Below are positions 24,439 through 38,233 of a stretch of 64,000 bases of DNA, one piece after another. The stretch's first letter is position 1. Each line of letters starts with the position of its first letter. Made by a program: the position numbers and the translations under genes. Source of the DNA: Lactuca virosa (taxonomy: Eukaryota; Streptophyta; Magnoliopsida; Asterales; Asteraceae); the NCBI GenBank assembly GCA_928212115.1, contig CAKMRJ010005634.1, positions 252,417,261 through 252,481,260 of the forward strand, in the 5' to 3' direction. The notes beneath the pieces were generated by a model, which worked only from the letters and a program-made list of their open reading frames with translations, searched no databases and was not told where the DNA came from.

Positions 24439-25892
24439 ACAGTGGTATCAGAGCCTAGTTTGTTTGTTGTTTTTTTTTGTGTGTGCAAACAGCTTGAAAA
24501 AAAAATCGTTTTTCTGTTTTCTCTGCTCGTATGAAAGTTTGCACATTTGTGGCTGGAAATGACTAGAAACATTACCCTAAACTGTTTTGATGTTTTAAAA
24601 AGCTTGTTTTAGAAGGTGTATGTTTATGCTAATCCATTTACAATGGCAATTATTAAAATTACAACAGTTTTTTTTAGTGTAATTTTTTTTTGATTCTTGA
24701 AAGTGTTCATATTCCATGTTCTTGAACTTATGAAGATTAGATGATCATAGGAATTGTTTGTAACCTTCATGGTAGTTTTAATGCATGATCATAATGTGTT
24801 TTAATGGAGTCCATAACTTGTCCCTCAAGTTATGGAAAACCAAAAGTTGCACACTTTATTAAAGCCATTAAAAGAACACAAAGTTATAAAAATGAAGAGT
24901 CTTCATTTTTTTATAACTCAATTAATTCATAAGTTATAAGAAATGAAAGTTTGGGAAGTTTACAAAACTTGCCCTCACGTTTTGGAACATGTAAAGTCCT
25001 TGATAAAACTTTAGTTCCAACCCTTAGAATTTTAAAAGTTAAAATTCAACCCTTATACTTTATAATATATAAGTTACTAATATATATATGTATAAACGTC
25101 AAGTCGTCTTACCGCTAGTACGCCTCATTCACGAAGCCGGTCTATAAGGGGGGGTAAAGGTTGTTGCCTATAAAATGGCAAATTAATGGGTGTCCACTCT
25201 CACCCACCGCTTCCTTGATCGGTGGAGGATCGTTAGCCGAACGGGTAGGACAAGGACTTTAAATTCCCATTAAAAGTATGATGAATATTATAAAGTAACT
25301 AATGCTTTTATTAAATTCCCAATCTTAGTTACTTTAGGAAAATGTGAATAAGGTGCTAATCCATGAAATTACACTTTACACTTTGTTTAAGTCGTAGGAT
25401 CGTTAGTGGAGCTGGTAGGTTACCGGCACACTAACTTGGACTTCACAAGGTAGGTAAAGGGTGACTTAAAGTTTTATTATAGATCGGTGGAGCTCGTGTG
25501 ATTAACCGGCACATCGATTGAGTAATAAACATGAGGGTACCAAGTGATTTGCATGGTTACTTCACACCTCGTTTTGTGATCCTCGGTATCCAGTCACAAA
25601 ACTTGGAGGGCACACTCGAGATGAAACATGCCTTTGAAAAGTTCATTGATCTCAAAAGAATCTAGGAATTTCTAAGAACCAATTAAAAACCTAATATTTA
25701 TATTTCGTTTTTCATGGTGGAAATTGGTGAATCGTCATTCACCTACCTTTCAAATATGTTTAAAGCTTGGATTACGGCATACCTCTTCTAAGTTATAATA
25801 TATTGTGATTGGATCCTAGCCTTAATATTACATTTTGGTGTTTTATTAAGGACTCTCTTAATATCTAAACTAATCTTGTTCTCTTCTTTCAG

Positions 25893-28800
25893 ATGTCTTC
25901 AAACAATGTTGCTTTCTGGCTCTAATCCTAATGGCTCCTTTACCTTATGAACTTGTGTGGGAAAGTCACTTTTGATGGATCCAACTTCAATGAATGGATC
26001 AGAAACATCAGGATGATTACCCGCTACGAGGACAAAGAATATGTCCTTGACAAGGAGCTTAAGGAGATTGATGAGAACAACTGCAACTCCCCAGGAGATC
26101 GCTGACTTCCGGCACATGAAAGGGATGCTCAAAAGTGGCATGCGTCATGTTGGCCACCATGACAGCGGAACTCCAAAAGTCCTATGAGGACTTTATACCC
26201 TTTTGAAATGCACCAAGATCTGATGGAAAATACCATCAAAGTGCACGACAAGAGAGGTATGAAATCATATGCTCTATCATAACACCATGATGAAGGACGG
26301 GGAATCCGTCACGAGCCACATGCAGAAAATGCAAAGGTATGTGGATCGTTGTTTGAAGCTTAATGTGAACTTCCCTGAGGAGCTTGCAATAGATACATTT
26401 TGCACTCCTTACCATCGTGCTATGATCAATTCCGCATGACATATCACATGAAAAAGGAAGAGGTCACACTCAGCAAACTTCAGGACTCCTCAAGACCGCA
26501 GAAACAGTCTTAAGGGTAAGTCGGTTGTTAACCACTCCTACTCCAACTCTGCCCCGGTTTTGGCAATCGGGAAAGGTAGAGGGAAGAAGAGGAAAGCTCT
26601 TCGAAGGGTACCAAGGCTAGGACCCTTGATGGCTCTTCTTCAAGTGGAACCAAGAAAGGTTTTATCACTCCTTCTTCTGACCCTAAAGAGGCTGAACGCT
26701 TCTAATTGCCATAAAAGTCACATTGGAAGCGGAACTGCCCAAAGTACCAGCAAGATGTGAAGGATGAGAAAGTTAAAACTCAACCATGCAGGTAATTACA
26801 CTATCTTATCTATAACTCACCCCATTCTAACTCTTGGGTCCTTGATACCGGTTGTGGTATTCATATATGTTCTGATTTGCAGGGACTAAGAAGAAGTGAA
26901 TGTGGAGCATGGAAGAATAAACTTAATCATGGGGAATAGGAAGGCTTTACCTGTCACCAAGATTGGAGTTTATACTTTATCGCTAAGTAGTGGGTTTAGT
27001 TTAGATTTGAATAATGTTGTTATTTGCCAGAAATGGCAAGAATATTATTTTCCTTTCATTCATGCATTGCCTAAACAAGGTTTCCACCTTTTCATTTGAT
27101 AATGAAGTTGGTTCGATTAATGCTTTCTTTAATAATGTTCTTTCTTTTAAGCACCTTACCTTGTGATGGTGTGTATGAAACTGTATCTGTGGTTGATAAC
27201 TTAGGAAATAATGTATTGTGTATTGATTCTGTTAATGATAATAACTTGGATAAAGCATCATCATGGCATTGTCGTCTTGGACATATAAGCAAGAAACGCA
27301 TAGGCCAACTCCAAAAGGATGGAGTATTGGAGTCATTTGACCTAAAGTCAGATGATAGTTGCGAATCATGCTTACTTGGAAAAATGACAAAGTCACCCTT
27401 CACAGGTTCTTGTGAGAGGGGTGAAGGTTTGTTGGATCTTATACACACGGATGTGTGTGGGCCCTTCAAACATGCCACAAGGATGCTAATCGTTATTATT
27501 TGACTTTTACTGATGATTACAGTAGATATGGATATGTCTACTTAATCAAGCATAAGTCAGAGACTTTTGAGAGGTTTAAAGAGTTTAAACAGGAAGTCGA
27601 GAATCAATTGGGCAGGAACATTAAGATGCTTCGATCCGATCGAGGTGGTGAGTATCTTAGTTCAGAGTTCCTCGACTATCTTAGGGAATGTGGGATTGTC
27701 TCACAATTGACACCTCCCAGGACACCGCAGTTGAATGGTGTAGCTGAGAGGCGTAATCGAACCTTGTTGGATATGGTTCGTTCCATGATGAGTCGAGCTT
27801 CGCTACCAATCTCATTTTGGGGGTATGCCTTAGAGACTGCCGCCCATATCCTTAATCTAGTTCCCACAAAGAAGTTGCCAAAACTCCTCATGAGATGTGG
27901 ACTCGTAAAGTACCCAAACTAGACCACATTAAGATTTGGGGTTGCGAGGCTTTCGTGAGACGCGAGACTCATGATAAGCTCGAACCTCGAAGTGAGAGGT
28001 GTATTTTCATCGGCTACCCACAGAAATCCTTTGGTTACCTCTTCTATAGACCTAGTGAGAATGTGGTCTTTGTAGCTAGGAGGGCTTTCTTTCGAGAGAG
28101 AGAGAGAGTTCATAAGCCAAGGAGACAGTGGGAGGCAAGTTGACCTTGAAGAAATTCAAGAGTCAAGTGGTGAAGGAACTTCAAACCCTAGCACTCAACT
28201 TGAGGAGGAAACTTCTGTTGAGCCAATTGACAAGTCTGTACCTCTGAGGCGTTCCACAAGGGTTAGGAATGCACCTGAGCATTACTATGGATTCCATATT
28301 ACTGCGGAAGGTGATACACTTATCAGTGATGAGACACTGATAGGTCTGGATGAACCTAACAGTTACGCGGAAGCCATGGCAGGCCCTGAGTCAGCCAAGT
28401 GGAAAGAGGCAATGGACAGCGAGATACAGTCCATGTATGACAATCAAGTTTGGAACTTGGTTGAGAATGTACCAAGTCGTAAGACTGTAGGGTGCAAATG
28501 GATCTTCAAGAAGAAGACCGACATGGATGGTAATGTACACACTTATAAGGCACGACTGGTTGCAAAGGGTTTCTCACAAACTCCGGGAGTTGATTATGAT
28601 GAGACCTTTTCTCCAGTGGCCAAGATTAAGTCTATTAGGGTTCTGTTAGCCATAGTCGCATTTCATGACTATGAAATATGGCAAATGGATGTCAAAACCG
28701 CTTTCCTTAATGGAAAGTTGGCTGAGGATGTTTACATGAGTCAGCCAGAGGGTTTTGTCAACACAGAGTACCCTCATAGAGTGTGTAAGCTGATAAATCC

Positions 28801-29933
28801 ATTTATGGGTTAAAGCAAGCACCTCGCAGATGGAATCTTTGCTTTGATGAGAAAGTCAAGGAATTTGGCTTTTCTAGGAGTGAAGATGAATCTTGTGTAT
28901 ATGTCAAGCCTAGTGGGAGTATAGTTAGCTTTTTGGTATTGTATGTGGATGACATACTACTCATAGGAAATGACATCCCAACTCTGCAGGAAGTTAAGTC
29001 CTGGCTTGGGAAGTGTTTCTCTATGAAGGACCTAGGAGAAGCTGCCTATATTCTAGGGATAAGGATCTTGAGAGACCGGAGTAAAAGACTAATTGGACTT
29101 AGTCAGAGTACCTACTTGGATAAGGTGCTGAAGAGATTCGGCATGCAGGACTCCAAGAAAGGAGAGTTACCCATCCAGCGTAACGCCAGATTGAGTAAGA
29201 CACAAAGCCCTAGTACTGAGGCTGAGATAGCAGAAATGAGTCGAATACCTTGTGCTTCGGCTGTAGGATCGATCATGTATGATATGACGTGTACTCGACC
29301 TGATGTAGCCTTTTCTTTGAGCATGGTTAGCAGGTATCAGGGGAATCCTAGCAAGGCACACTGGACTGCGGTAAAGAATATCCTCAAGTACGTACGGAGG
29401 ACTAAGGACTGGGTCCTTACCCTCGGTGGGAGTGAAGACTTGAGAGTTGTAGGGTATAGTGATGCTAGCTTTCAGACTGATAGGGATAATTTCCGCTCTC
29501 AGTCAGGCTGGGTCTTTACTTAAATGGAGGAGCAATTTCTTGGAAGAGTTCCAAGCAAGAGACAGTGGCTGATTCAACTTGCGAATCAGAGTATATAGCA
29601 GCTAGCGAGGCAGCAAAGGAGGCGATATGGCTGAAGAACTTCATTGGAGACCTTGGAGTTGTACCAGCTATTAAAGAGCCAATGGAAATTTTCTGTGATA
29701 GTGAAAGTGCAGTTGCCTTAGCCAAGGAACCAAGGGATCACGGGAGATCCAGACACATCGACAGAAAATACCATTTCATCAGACATCGAATAGAAGAAGG
29801 ACTCCTCGTGGCAAAGAGGGTATCATCAGATGAGAATCCAGCAGATCCCCTTACGAAGGGACTGACTCGGGTTAAGCATCTCCAGCATGCTCGGAGCATA
29901 GGGCTGAAGGATGATATTAGATTTAGTAGTTAG
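25893..29933 (+). pseudogene. Copia gag-pol polyprotein, copy B (frameshifted)
   Basis: Domain order is the same as copy A. The gag and zinc-knuckle region (25893-27100) is shredded by indels not found in copy A. Integrase, RT (YVDD near 28943) and RNase H are largely open. The RT-region break near 28790-28800 is shared with copy A. The tail reads through at 29815, where copy A is shifted, and a private break lies at 29517. Confidence 0.9.
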
Positions 29934-30767
29934 ATAACCTTGAAATTTGTAAAGTGTAATTGACATTAGATGATGAATAAAAGGTGTTTTATTTATGAGT
30001 AAAGTGTTGCTATCTCTTGTCGATCGTTTACTATATTTCTTTTGCATGTTTTGACTTCTAGAATAATTATGTTTGGTATATCATGTTATTCGAACCTCCA
30101 CAGTCGGTCATATGTCGGAAGTAGGTATGAATCAAGACTGTCATGATTGGTTGCAGAGGTCTAAGTTGTTGGACATGGCTACAACACTCATGAGTGCTCA
30201 TAAGTTCTGAGCATTGGACTCAACCCACGCTCACTGGAATCACTTCATGGAATTTATCTCGAGTGATCGTGAGACGGTAATATCATATAAGTCTTCAAAC
30301 CTAGAGATATGATTTGTTACTTATGAGTTGGTTATGTATGATTGTACGTTAACGCATTGGAAACTCGATGTTATAAAACGTGCTTTTGTGTATAATTCAA
30401 TGAGTGGTAGAACAAACATATGAGTCGAAGTTTATCTGTTCCTTCTTGGATTAGAAGCTGATATTTGGGCCCCTCGCTGATTTTGTTTTGACCTATGTAC
30501 CGGGCCCGGTCAAAACTAAGTTGATGTGTTCAATTAAGTTCTTTGTCAAACAAATCGGAAATCAGGAAACAAACTGCTGGACAATGAGTAAGACATTGTT
30601 CCATGTATTTGTCCGGCTGATATCTAGAACAGAGGATTATATGATCACTTATCTTAAATGGCGTATCATCATCTTCTCAGTTCCGAGAGACCTTGAAAGA
30701 GCTACGATTGCCGATCGGTTCCTGAAGTATTGCAGTTATAGTTATTAGACTTATCCAAGTGGGAGAC

Positions 30768-31531
30768 TGTTGGATAAGGTGTCTAAGTCCATAACTATTT
30801 CTGGTATGTACTTGACCCGACCCGGCATGGTCCATTTGGGTTGCATGGCACCATGCAATTGGATAAACTAAAATGAGAGAAATAACACTTATGGTTTATT
30901 AATATATTATAAGTTCTAATATATTAATAATATTATTTAATTAGTTTGATCAAGAATTAATTTAGAATTAATTAAGTGATCAAAAGATAACTAATTAAAT
31001 ATATAGGTAGATTATGTAAATCTTCCATATCTTATATAGTGGGCTAAGAGGCTCCATGGATTATCAAGTTGGGTTCCACCCATAGGATGCTCCATGGGAG
31101 TTACAAACCCATGGGTCATGGAAATGAAGAGTCATGACACATTAGGGTTTACATGGTGCAACCCTAGATGTGTCAACACTATATAAGAAACTCATTCTCC
31201 ACCAAAATTGGCTACACATAAGAAACAAGAGGGCTAGGCCGATTTTAGAAGTGTGTATTCTCTCTAAAGTCATTCCAAAAGCATTTGGTGTTGTGTGAAG
31301 CATTTGAGGCATCACACTTGGGGTGCTAGGCTCACAAGGTTTCAAGGATCATAAGCAACAACAAGGTAAGTTATTCTATCTTTCATGCAAGTTAAAATTT
31401 GTTCCCCATGTATGCTAGATAGGAATATAACCTTGGAATTCAACTTTGCATGATAATTAGAAAAACATAGATCCAAGGTTATTAGGGTTGCATGTACACT
31501 TAGGAAGTGTTAAAATGCTCAATATCCATCA
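30768..31531 (+). repeat. Copia 3' LTR (copy B)
   Basis: 764 bp, almost the same as 9984-10747, preceded by the AAGTGGGAGAC polypurine tract and followed by CAACC (31532-31536). Confidence 0.95.
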
Positions 31532-31536
31532 CAACC

Positions 31537-32412
31537 CACTCTGCATCCATATCAATGTTATCATTGAAATCATTCATGTCAACTTCTACATCATCTAAGA
31601 TGTTGTCATTGTCAACATAAAAGTCTATGTCATCGGACTCACTGGATTCATAACCACTATCATCCCCAAATTTTTCCCCACTTCCAAATTCATCTTCATT
31701 TATGTCCTCAAATTTGTCCCCACTTTCAAATTCAGCCCATGGATCTTCTCCATCCTTGTTACCATCCCCAAATTCAACTTCATTTGTTGCTCAAATTTTT
31801 CCCCAATTTCAAATTCAGCACATGGATTTTCTTCCTTGTGTTATTATCCCCATTATCAATAACAGTTAAGTCCATATTGTCATTTCCAGTGAGGTCCACT
31901 ACATTAGCCTCTTTAGAAGCATCCCCAACAACATTTTTCCCCCCAGTATCATACCAATCTAAGAAAAGTCTACGAGAACATGTTGGAGGTTCAATAATTT
32001 CCTTTATTTGAATTTTTGATTGATTTGGGGACATTGTGTATGTATGTAATTGGGTTTTTCCATGCTCAATATAGACTTCAATCAACTTATGCTTGGAAAT
32101 GAAGGTACCCAGATGTCTCACATCCTGGTCACTAACCAAAGCAAATAACTCGAAATTTAAATCTGAAAAAGGTCGTTTAAAGTGATAGTACAAAGGTATA
32201 CCTTCATCAACATAGCCTAACTGTTCCATCATTTCATTAATGTCATGCACTGAGAAAGTATCCATGTCGAGTAAATCCATATACGTTTGTTTTCCTTTGA
32301 TGTACTTTCTTTCCAGGAAATTTGGTGAACTCTCCACCATGGTACAAGCTAATGGAAAAGATTGTCGGATGCCCCCCTGTGAAATAACCCACTTCAGCTT
32401 AGATTTCAACAA
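31537..32412 (-). pseudogene. MULE transposase N-terminal part, copy B
   Basis: The minus-strand frame from 32412 is open for 210 codons. It covers the PB1-like domain (MLDMDTF-type region, PLYYHFKRPFSD, SDQDVRHLG) and a stretch rich in acidic residues. The acidic linker continues, with a frame break near 31790, to the Copia junction at 31536. The right terminal repeat follows at 32826-32844. The start is placed at the first Met of the open frame; upstream exons are possible. Confidence 0.82.
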
Positions 32413-33231
32413 AATCGAAGTTATAGAAGATTAAGAGTGAAAGAATACTTACAGTAACGACGTCCAACATCAATTTCCTCCATATTTGCACGTATACGCC
32501 ACAACACCATTGCGTTTCAGAGACGAAGATATCACGATTAGGGTTTTCTTATCTTGACTGTGAAATTTTTGTCTGGGTTTTCTTAACGGAAAGATGAAGT
32601 ACTGAGAAAATGATCGTCTCTTCGTATACAACATGGCGGTAACTCAAGAATATTAAAAAGACAAAAATGCCCCTGTGTGCCTTGCACGTGGGGTGTTTTA
32701 ACGGAGCAACTAGACGGAATGTTAAGTGAGGGACCAGGCGGGCTACGAATTTTAACATTAGGGATCATCCGAGTTAAAAATCTTGTTCAGGGACTAGGCG
32801 CGCAGGTTACCCCAAACCACAGGGACCATCCGTGCAATTTACCCTTTAAAGAATGTAAGATTTTACGCACAACACAGTTTAATTTTTGTTCATTTCATAT
32901 AGCGTGTTTTCCGTATCATCCCTAATAAATAAAGAACTTTTTGCCACTTATCACATTCTCATTGATTTGGCCACATGTCATTTTGTGGTTATTTTCAATT
33001 AAATTTTTTCCACATGGCATTTTGTGGTTGTTTCATTTTTATTAAATGTATTAATTGCAATAAATATAAGAATAAAGGCATTTCAATTTCATTAATTGAC
33101 TTTTATTTTAATTTCAAAATTTCTAAATTAAAGTCCATTAGTAATTTAATAATTTAATATTTTTCTATTTTTTTTATAAATTCAACTTCTCAAATATTTG
33201 TAATATTATAAATTTTTTAAATGAACTCATG
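31893..33231. repeat. Tandem duplication unit 1, copy B
   Basis: Counterpart of 11108-12443. The same GGTC breakpoints are present, so the duplication was in the genome before assembly and is not a product of the contig overlap. Confidence 0.9.
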
Positions 33232-34567
33232 GGTCCAATACATTAGCCTCTTTAGAAGCATCCCCAACAACATTTTTCCCCCCAGTATCATACCAATCTA
33301 AGAAAAGTCTACGAGAACATGTTGGAGGTTCAATAATTTCCTTTATTTGAATTTTTGATTGATTTGGGGACATTGTGTACGTATGTAATTGAGTTTTTCC
33401 ATGCTCAATATAGACTTCAATCAACTTATGCTTGGAAATGAAGGTACCCAGATGTCTCACATCCTGGTCACTACCCAAAGCAAATAACTCGAAATCTAAA
33501 TCTGAAAATGGTCGTTTAAAGTGATAGTACAAAGGTATACCTTCATCAACATAGCCTAACTGTTCCATCATTTCATTAATGTCATGCACTGAGAAAGTAT
33601 CCATGTCGAGTAAATCCATATACGTTTGTTTTCCTTTGATGTACTTTCTTTCCAGGAAATTTGGTGAACTCTCCACCATGGTACAAGCTAATGGAAAAGA
33701 TTGTCGGATGCCCCCTGTGAAATAACCCACTTCAGCTTAGATTTCAACAAAATCGAAGTTATAGAAGATTAAGAGTGAAAGAATACTTACAGTAACGACG
33801 TCCAACATCAATTTCCTCCATATTTGCACGTATACGTCACAACATCATTGCGTTTCAGAGACAAAGATATCACGATTAGGGTTTTCTTATCTTGACTGTG
33901 AAATTTTTGTCTGGGTTTTCTTAACGGAAAGATGAAGTACTGAGAAAATGATCGTCTCTTCGTATACAACATGGCGGTAACTCAAGAATATTAAAAAGAC
34001 AAAAATGCCCCTGTGTGCCTTGCACGTGGGGTGTTTTAACGAAGCAACTAGACGGAATGTTAAGTGAGGGACCAGGCGGGCTACGAATTTTAACATTAGG
34101 GATCATCCGAGTTAAAAATCTTGCTCAGGGACTAGGCGCAGGTTACCCCAAACCACAGGGACCATCCGTGCAATTTACCCTTTAAAGAATGTAAGATTTT
34201 ACGCACAACACAGTTTAATTTTTGTTCATTTCATATAGCGTGTTTTCCGTATCATCCCTAATAAATAAAGAACTTTTTGCCACTTATCACATTCTCATTG
34301 ATTTGACCACATGTCATTTTGTGGTTATTTTCAATTAAAATTTTTCCACATGGCATTTTGTGGTTGTTTCATTTTTATTAAATATATTAATTGCAATAAA
34401 TATAAAAATAAAGGCACTTCAATTTCATTAATTGACTTTTATTTTAATTTCAAAATTTCTAAATTAAAGTCCATTAGTAATTTAATAATTTAATATTTTT
34501 CTATTTTTTTTATAAATTCAACTTCTCAAATATTTGTAATATTATAAATTTTTTAAATGAACTCATG
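33232..34567. repeat. Tandem duplication unit 2, copy B
   Basis: Second unit. Its PB1-domain frame is open from 33730 to 33227 on the minus strand. Terminal repeat at 34162-34180, TTTAAAGAA at 34181-34189, GGTC following at 34568. Confidence 0.9.
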
Positions 34568-36451
34568 GGTCATACACCTAGTTTTATTATAAGAAAACAA
34601 AATATCCTTTCTTTTTTTCTTTTCAAATTTGCATCTATTAATAATTAATTCATTGCGTATTTTAATTAAATACCGCATCGTAATTTAATATTTAAACTAC
34701 TTATAATATATTTGCTTCAGCAATCAAGGACACTGCCTATTTTGATTGAAACTTACGCATCAAGAAGTTTTATTATTTTCCTAAACAATAAAATTTAATT
34801 AAACAATATTGCTAAAGATTTACGAAATTACCAACTAACACGTATATTATATTTTCCTTGGCCTTGTCAACCGTAATCTCCTTTCACATTACCGACACAT
34901 AATCGTTCGTTGACCGACGAAACCCATCGTTGGAGCATTCGATAACAAGAGGATATTACGAATCGTATATTAATCGAAATTAAGAAATACGCGTTAATGG
35001 ATAATTTTTGCAAAAACCTCCTTTCACATTACCGACACATAACAAGAGGATATTACGGATCGGATATTAATCGAAATTAAGAATTACGTGTTAATGGAGA
35101 ATTTCTGCAAATAACTAATGTGTGGAATATAGCTTAATTGTATAAGAAACAAAATAAAATACTTAGATTAAAGTTCATTATTTTGTCACTATTGAAAAAT
35201 ACGTGGGTAAAATTCAAAAAAAGAAAAAAAAATGTTATGTTGTGGATCAAAGCAACGAGGTTGCTTGTATAGTGATTACATCGCGTTTTTATTTTCGCTT
35301 AAAATTTTTTGCATCATATGCTTTAAATCAACAAATATAATGTCAGGCAATCCTCCTAATAGAATGGATTTGGAACGAATCAACCTTACCGTAAAAACAT
35401 TATTAACAAATTTCAAAGAGTCTTATTCTTTAATGGAGCTAGTTATAAATGGAAATGATCAATAATAATCCATAGTTCCATACCTAACCCATATAATAAA
35501 ATGGCTAATTGTCATAGACTCATAAACAAGTAAACGAATAAAAAACTAAGATCTAAACTCACATAATTCTTATAGGTTTGGATCTGATTAGGGTTAAAAC
35601 CTGCTACATTCGTAGGTTTATCCGCAAGTAGGTTTATCCGCAAGATTATCTCATTACAAAACACCTATGCACAATAAACAAAGGAATAAACTTGTCAATA
35701 AAGTAATAAACTTGTTGATTCAAAAAATTGAATTATATCGGCTATTTAGACTCTCAAGAAATACATAAAACTGATAAGGATGAAAAAAAAATATGGTTTA
35801 AAAAATCGTTTGCAATTACAAAAAAAAGGTTATAACTATTTTCCAAAATTTTATATACAAGCTTTAGCCATCTGCTTTGGTCATACATTTTTATCCATAC
35901 AACTTTTGCAATAAAGTAGTTTTGGTCAAATAGCTACTTTGGTTACACAACGTTGGTCATACAAAAATTTTTTTCATCTTTACATTACGTTTCTTTAAGA
36001 TCAGACAATTTTTTGCTAAATTAAATTTGAAATTTCTACATTAATCGTTTACTTTTAGGGGAGGTTTTGCACTACAGTCAAAATCGTCCAGACGTTTTTT
36101 AGCTGTTTTGAGTAAAGCACAAAAATCAAATTTGTAATGAACAAAATTATTCAAATATTAATAAAACTTTAAAAATTATATAAATTTTTATCATCACTTT
36201 CATCCAATTTCCCGCTAAACAAACACACGATAGATTATAATTCTCGGGATTCAAATCTTCTCATATTTCAATTCCTTTTCTAGATTCCATTACTTTCAAA
36301 AATTCCAAAAGACATTCATCCAAAGTCGATTCAAACTCGTTTGAGATTTCTTCGATCATCAATACCTCCACTAATTTCTACCAAATCGTGTTAAAAAGTT
36401 TCATATATCTTTGAAAAAAAAAACACAATTCATACACATTCATTCAATCAT
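34568..36451. other. AT-rich flank without a recognised gene
   Basis: Same as 13775-15640, including the short tandem duplication starting CTCCTTTCACATTACCG (near 34879 and 35017). A 77-codon open frame at 35232 has no recognised motif. Confidence 0.5.
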
Positions 36452-37578
36452 TCAATCTAATCTTCTCAACAAGTACTCAACTTGTACTTCTTTTGTCAAT
36501 GGCATAATCCAATCCCCATAAAGATCCGCAACCAAAGTGGGTTCTATTTTATACACAGGCTCAATCGCATCTTCCCCAAACCCAACAGTCACCACTTGCC
36601 CAAAAGTCTTGGCTTTTGTTTCCACCCGTTTCTTGATTGCTTCTTCCATAGCCGGATACCTCAATAAATCCATCAGTTTTTTCTTATCCTGCATCTCGAA
36701 AATTACCATTATACCCTTGTGAAACCAAAAATAATAACGAATACATTAGGATTGATTCTCACTTGCGCTTTAATCGCAGCTTCATAATCAGAAGGTGAAG
36801 CTCGGAATTTTGCTTCCGCTACGAATTTACCATAGTGAATTCGTTTAGACAGGGCGGGCCTGCATATTAACACGAAGTAAAGATTGTTTTTTTACTAATT
36901 TGCCCTCCGTTTTCTGAAATAATTTTTTTAAAAATTAAAATTCATACCTGCAAGCAGGTGGAGTCACAGGTTGCTGCTGATCCACAATTACCATCATTTC
37001 CTTCCTTTACAAGTCTAGGGAGAAGATCTTTGAAGTATATATCCCATATTTTGAGGTTAATATTAATATCTTGAGCACAAGGATGCAACACCTATATTTA
37101 TTATATCAATAAAAAAACTGATATAAACCCAATAAAACCAATAAAAGAACTCATTTTTCTAACTATCATTACCTGTGGGTATTCCAATGGGGGCAACATA
37201 GGGTCAGGTAAGTCTTTTGGGAAAAACGGGTGTTCATCAGGGCTCTTGTATCTTCCAACCTGTTATAAGAAAAGGGTGAAAAGTCGTTATCTTTTATGAT
37301 GAAATCATCAATTTTTGTCATAGAATGTGAAATTGTGGATTTGAATTTGAATTACCTGAGCATGGACTTTTTCGGTTTCTTTGACCATGAACTCAACTAA
37401 AGAACCTTTGAAGCCATCCATGAAGAAAGCATTAGGGTCATATGTATCCTCATTGTAGCAAAATTGAGCTCTTTCTACAAGGCTAAATATAATGCTATCT
37501 TCTTGTCGAATTAAAGAACTTCTTATACCATCAAGAGTATAGATTTCACTCTCGTCTACTCGTGTCTCATTCTTTGAT
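36452..37578 (-). pseudogene. Chorismate mutase gene copy, five exons with a 4-base insertion
   Basis: Exons on the minus strand are 37578-37356, 37259-37173, 37091-36948, 36859-36763 and 36688-36452, all with GT donors and AG acceptors. They encode the plant chorismate mutase core (chorismate to prephenate, toward Phe and Tyr): TLDGIRSSLIRQEDSIIF, YKSPDEHPFFP, INLKIWDIYFKDLLPRLVK, then RIHYGKFVAEAKF, ending EVQVEYLLRRLD. The wording is closer to plastid than cytosolic forms. Exon 4 is 97 nt; 93 nt is needed to keep frame. The extra four bases make GCCCGCCC at its start in both assembly copies and bring a stop five codons in. No transit-peptide exon was recognised upstream. The acceptor proposed at 37579 could be wrong, with the frame staying open to 37640. 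Either a pseudogene or a gene with an unusual splice there. Confidence 0.85.
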
Positions 37579-37779
37579 CTATAAGGAAACAAATGAACAT
37601 ATGTGACATTGTTCTCTGAAAAGTATTGGAATGTGAACAAACTGGGATCGGAAAGAACCCTAAAAATTATATGTCAAAATTACAATTAAAGAGTTCGAAT
37701 CGATAAAATTCCGAGAAATTCGAAGACGATGTGAAGATAACTTACCCAAATGAAGTCGCAGATGCTTGAACGGATTGAA

Positions 37780-38078
37780 CGCCATTCTTCGAAACCCCTG
37801 AATTGGATATCTGTAAGTTCCAGTTCTTCTACATTGGAGGACGAAATGGAGTGATCGATCTACAAGATTTAGACAAAGAAGTAGCGGAGATGGCAGGAGA
37901 AAAGGGGATTCTGAGCAGCGTAGCCTCCATGGAAAAAGAAACAATGAAGAAGTGGATCACATATAAAGAAAACACAGGGGTTGGTGGCTTGGTGGTAGAA
38001 GTGGCACTGTGGCAGTGCCCAAATCGGATGGGATCGAGTCAAACAAGTCAAAACCGGGTCGATTCCAAACCGGTTTAA
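37780..38078 (+). CDS. Unrecognised open frame opposite and upstream of chorismate mutase
   Basis: An open plus-strand frame runs from about 37780 to 38078 with protein-like composition: FFYIGGRNGVIDLQDLD, then an acidic, Met-rich helix-like stretch (VAEMAGEKG, SVASMEKETMKKW), then GVGGLVVEVALW. There is no ATG at its start, so it would have to be an internal or last exon. A minus-strand alternative (ATG near 37784, followed by a GTAAGT donor) overlaps it. I recognise no family. It sits next to the 5' end of the chorismate mutase copy and may be part of a neighbouring gene. Confidence 0.3.
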
Positions 38079-38233
38079 ACCGGAACATACTCAAGCGTAT
38101 AGCGGTATAGAAATCGGATCGAATTGACACTGGTTTAGGGGAAACCGGTTCGGAAAAAACAGGCAAAATTGAAAATATTTTCACCCTGTTTTGTTGTTTG
38201 TAATTGTTCTTCTCGGTAATGACAGCCCATTTA

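Larger units (their letters stand above)
23677..31531 (+). mobile_element. Copia LTR retrotransposon, copy B of the same insertion
   Basis: It repeats 2897-10747 in order. The right LTR (30768-31531) is followed by CAACC and the same MULE sequence as copy A, so this is the same insertion event. The first 3.5 kb has many small indels against copy A. From about 27150 on the two agree closely. The contig begins at the LTR start itself, with no MULE sequence before it. Confidence 0.92.
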
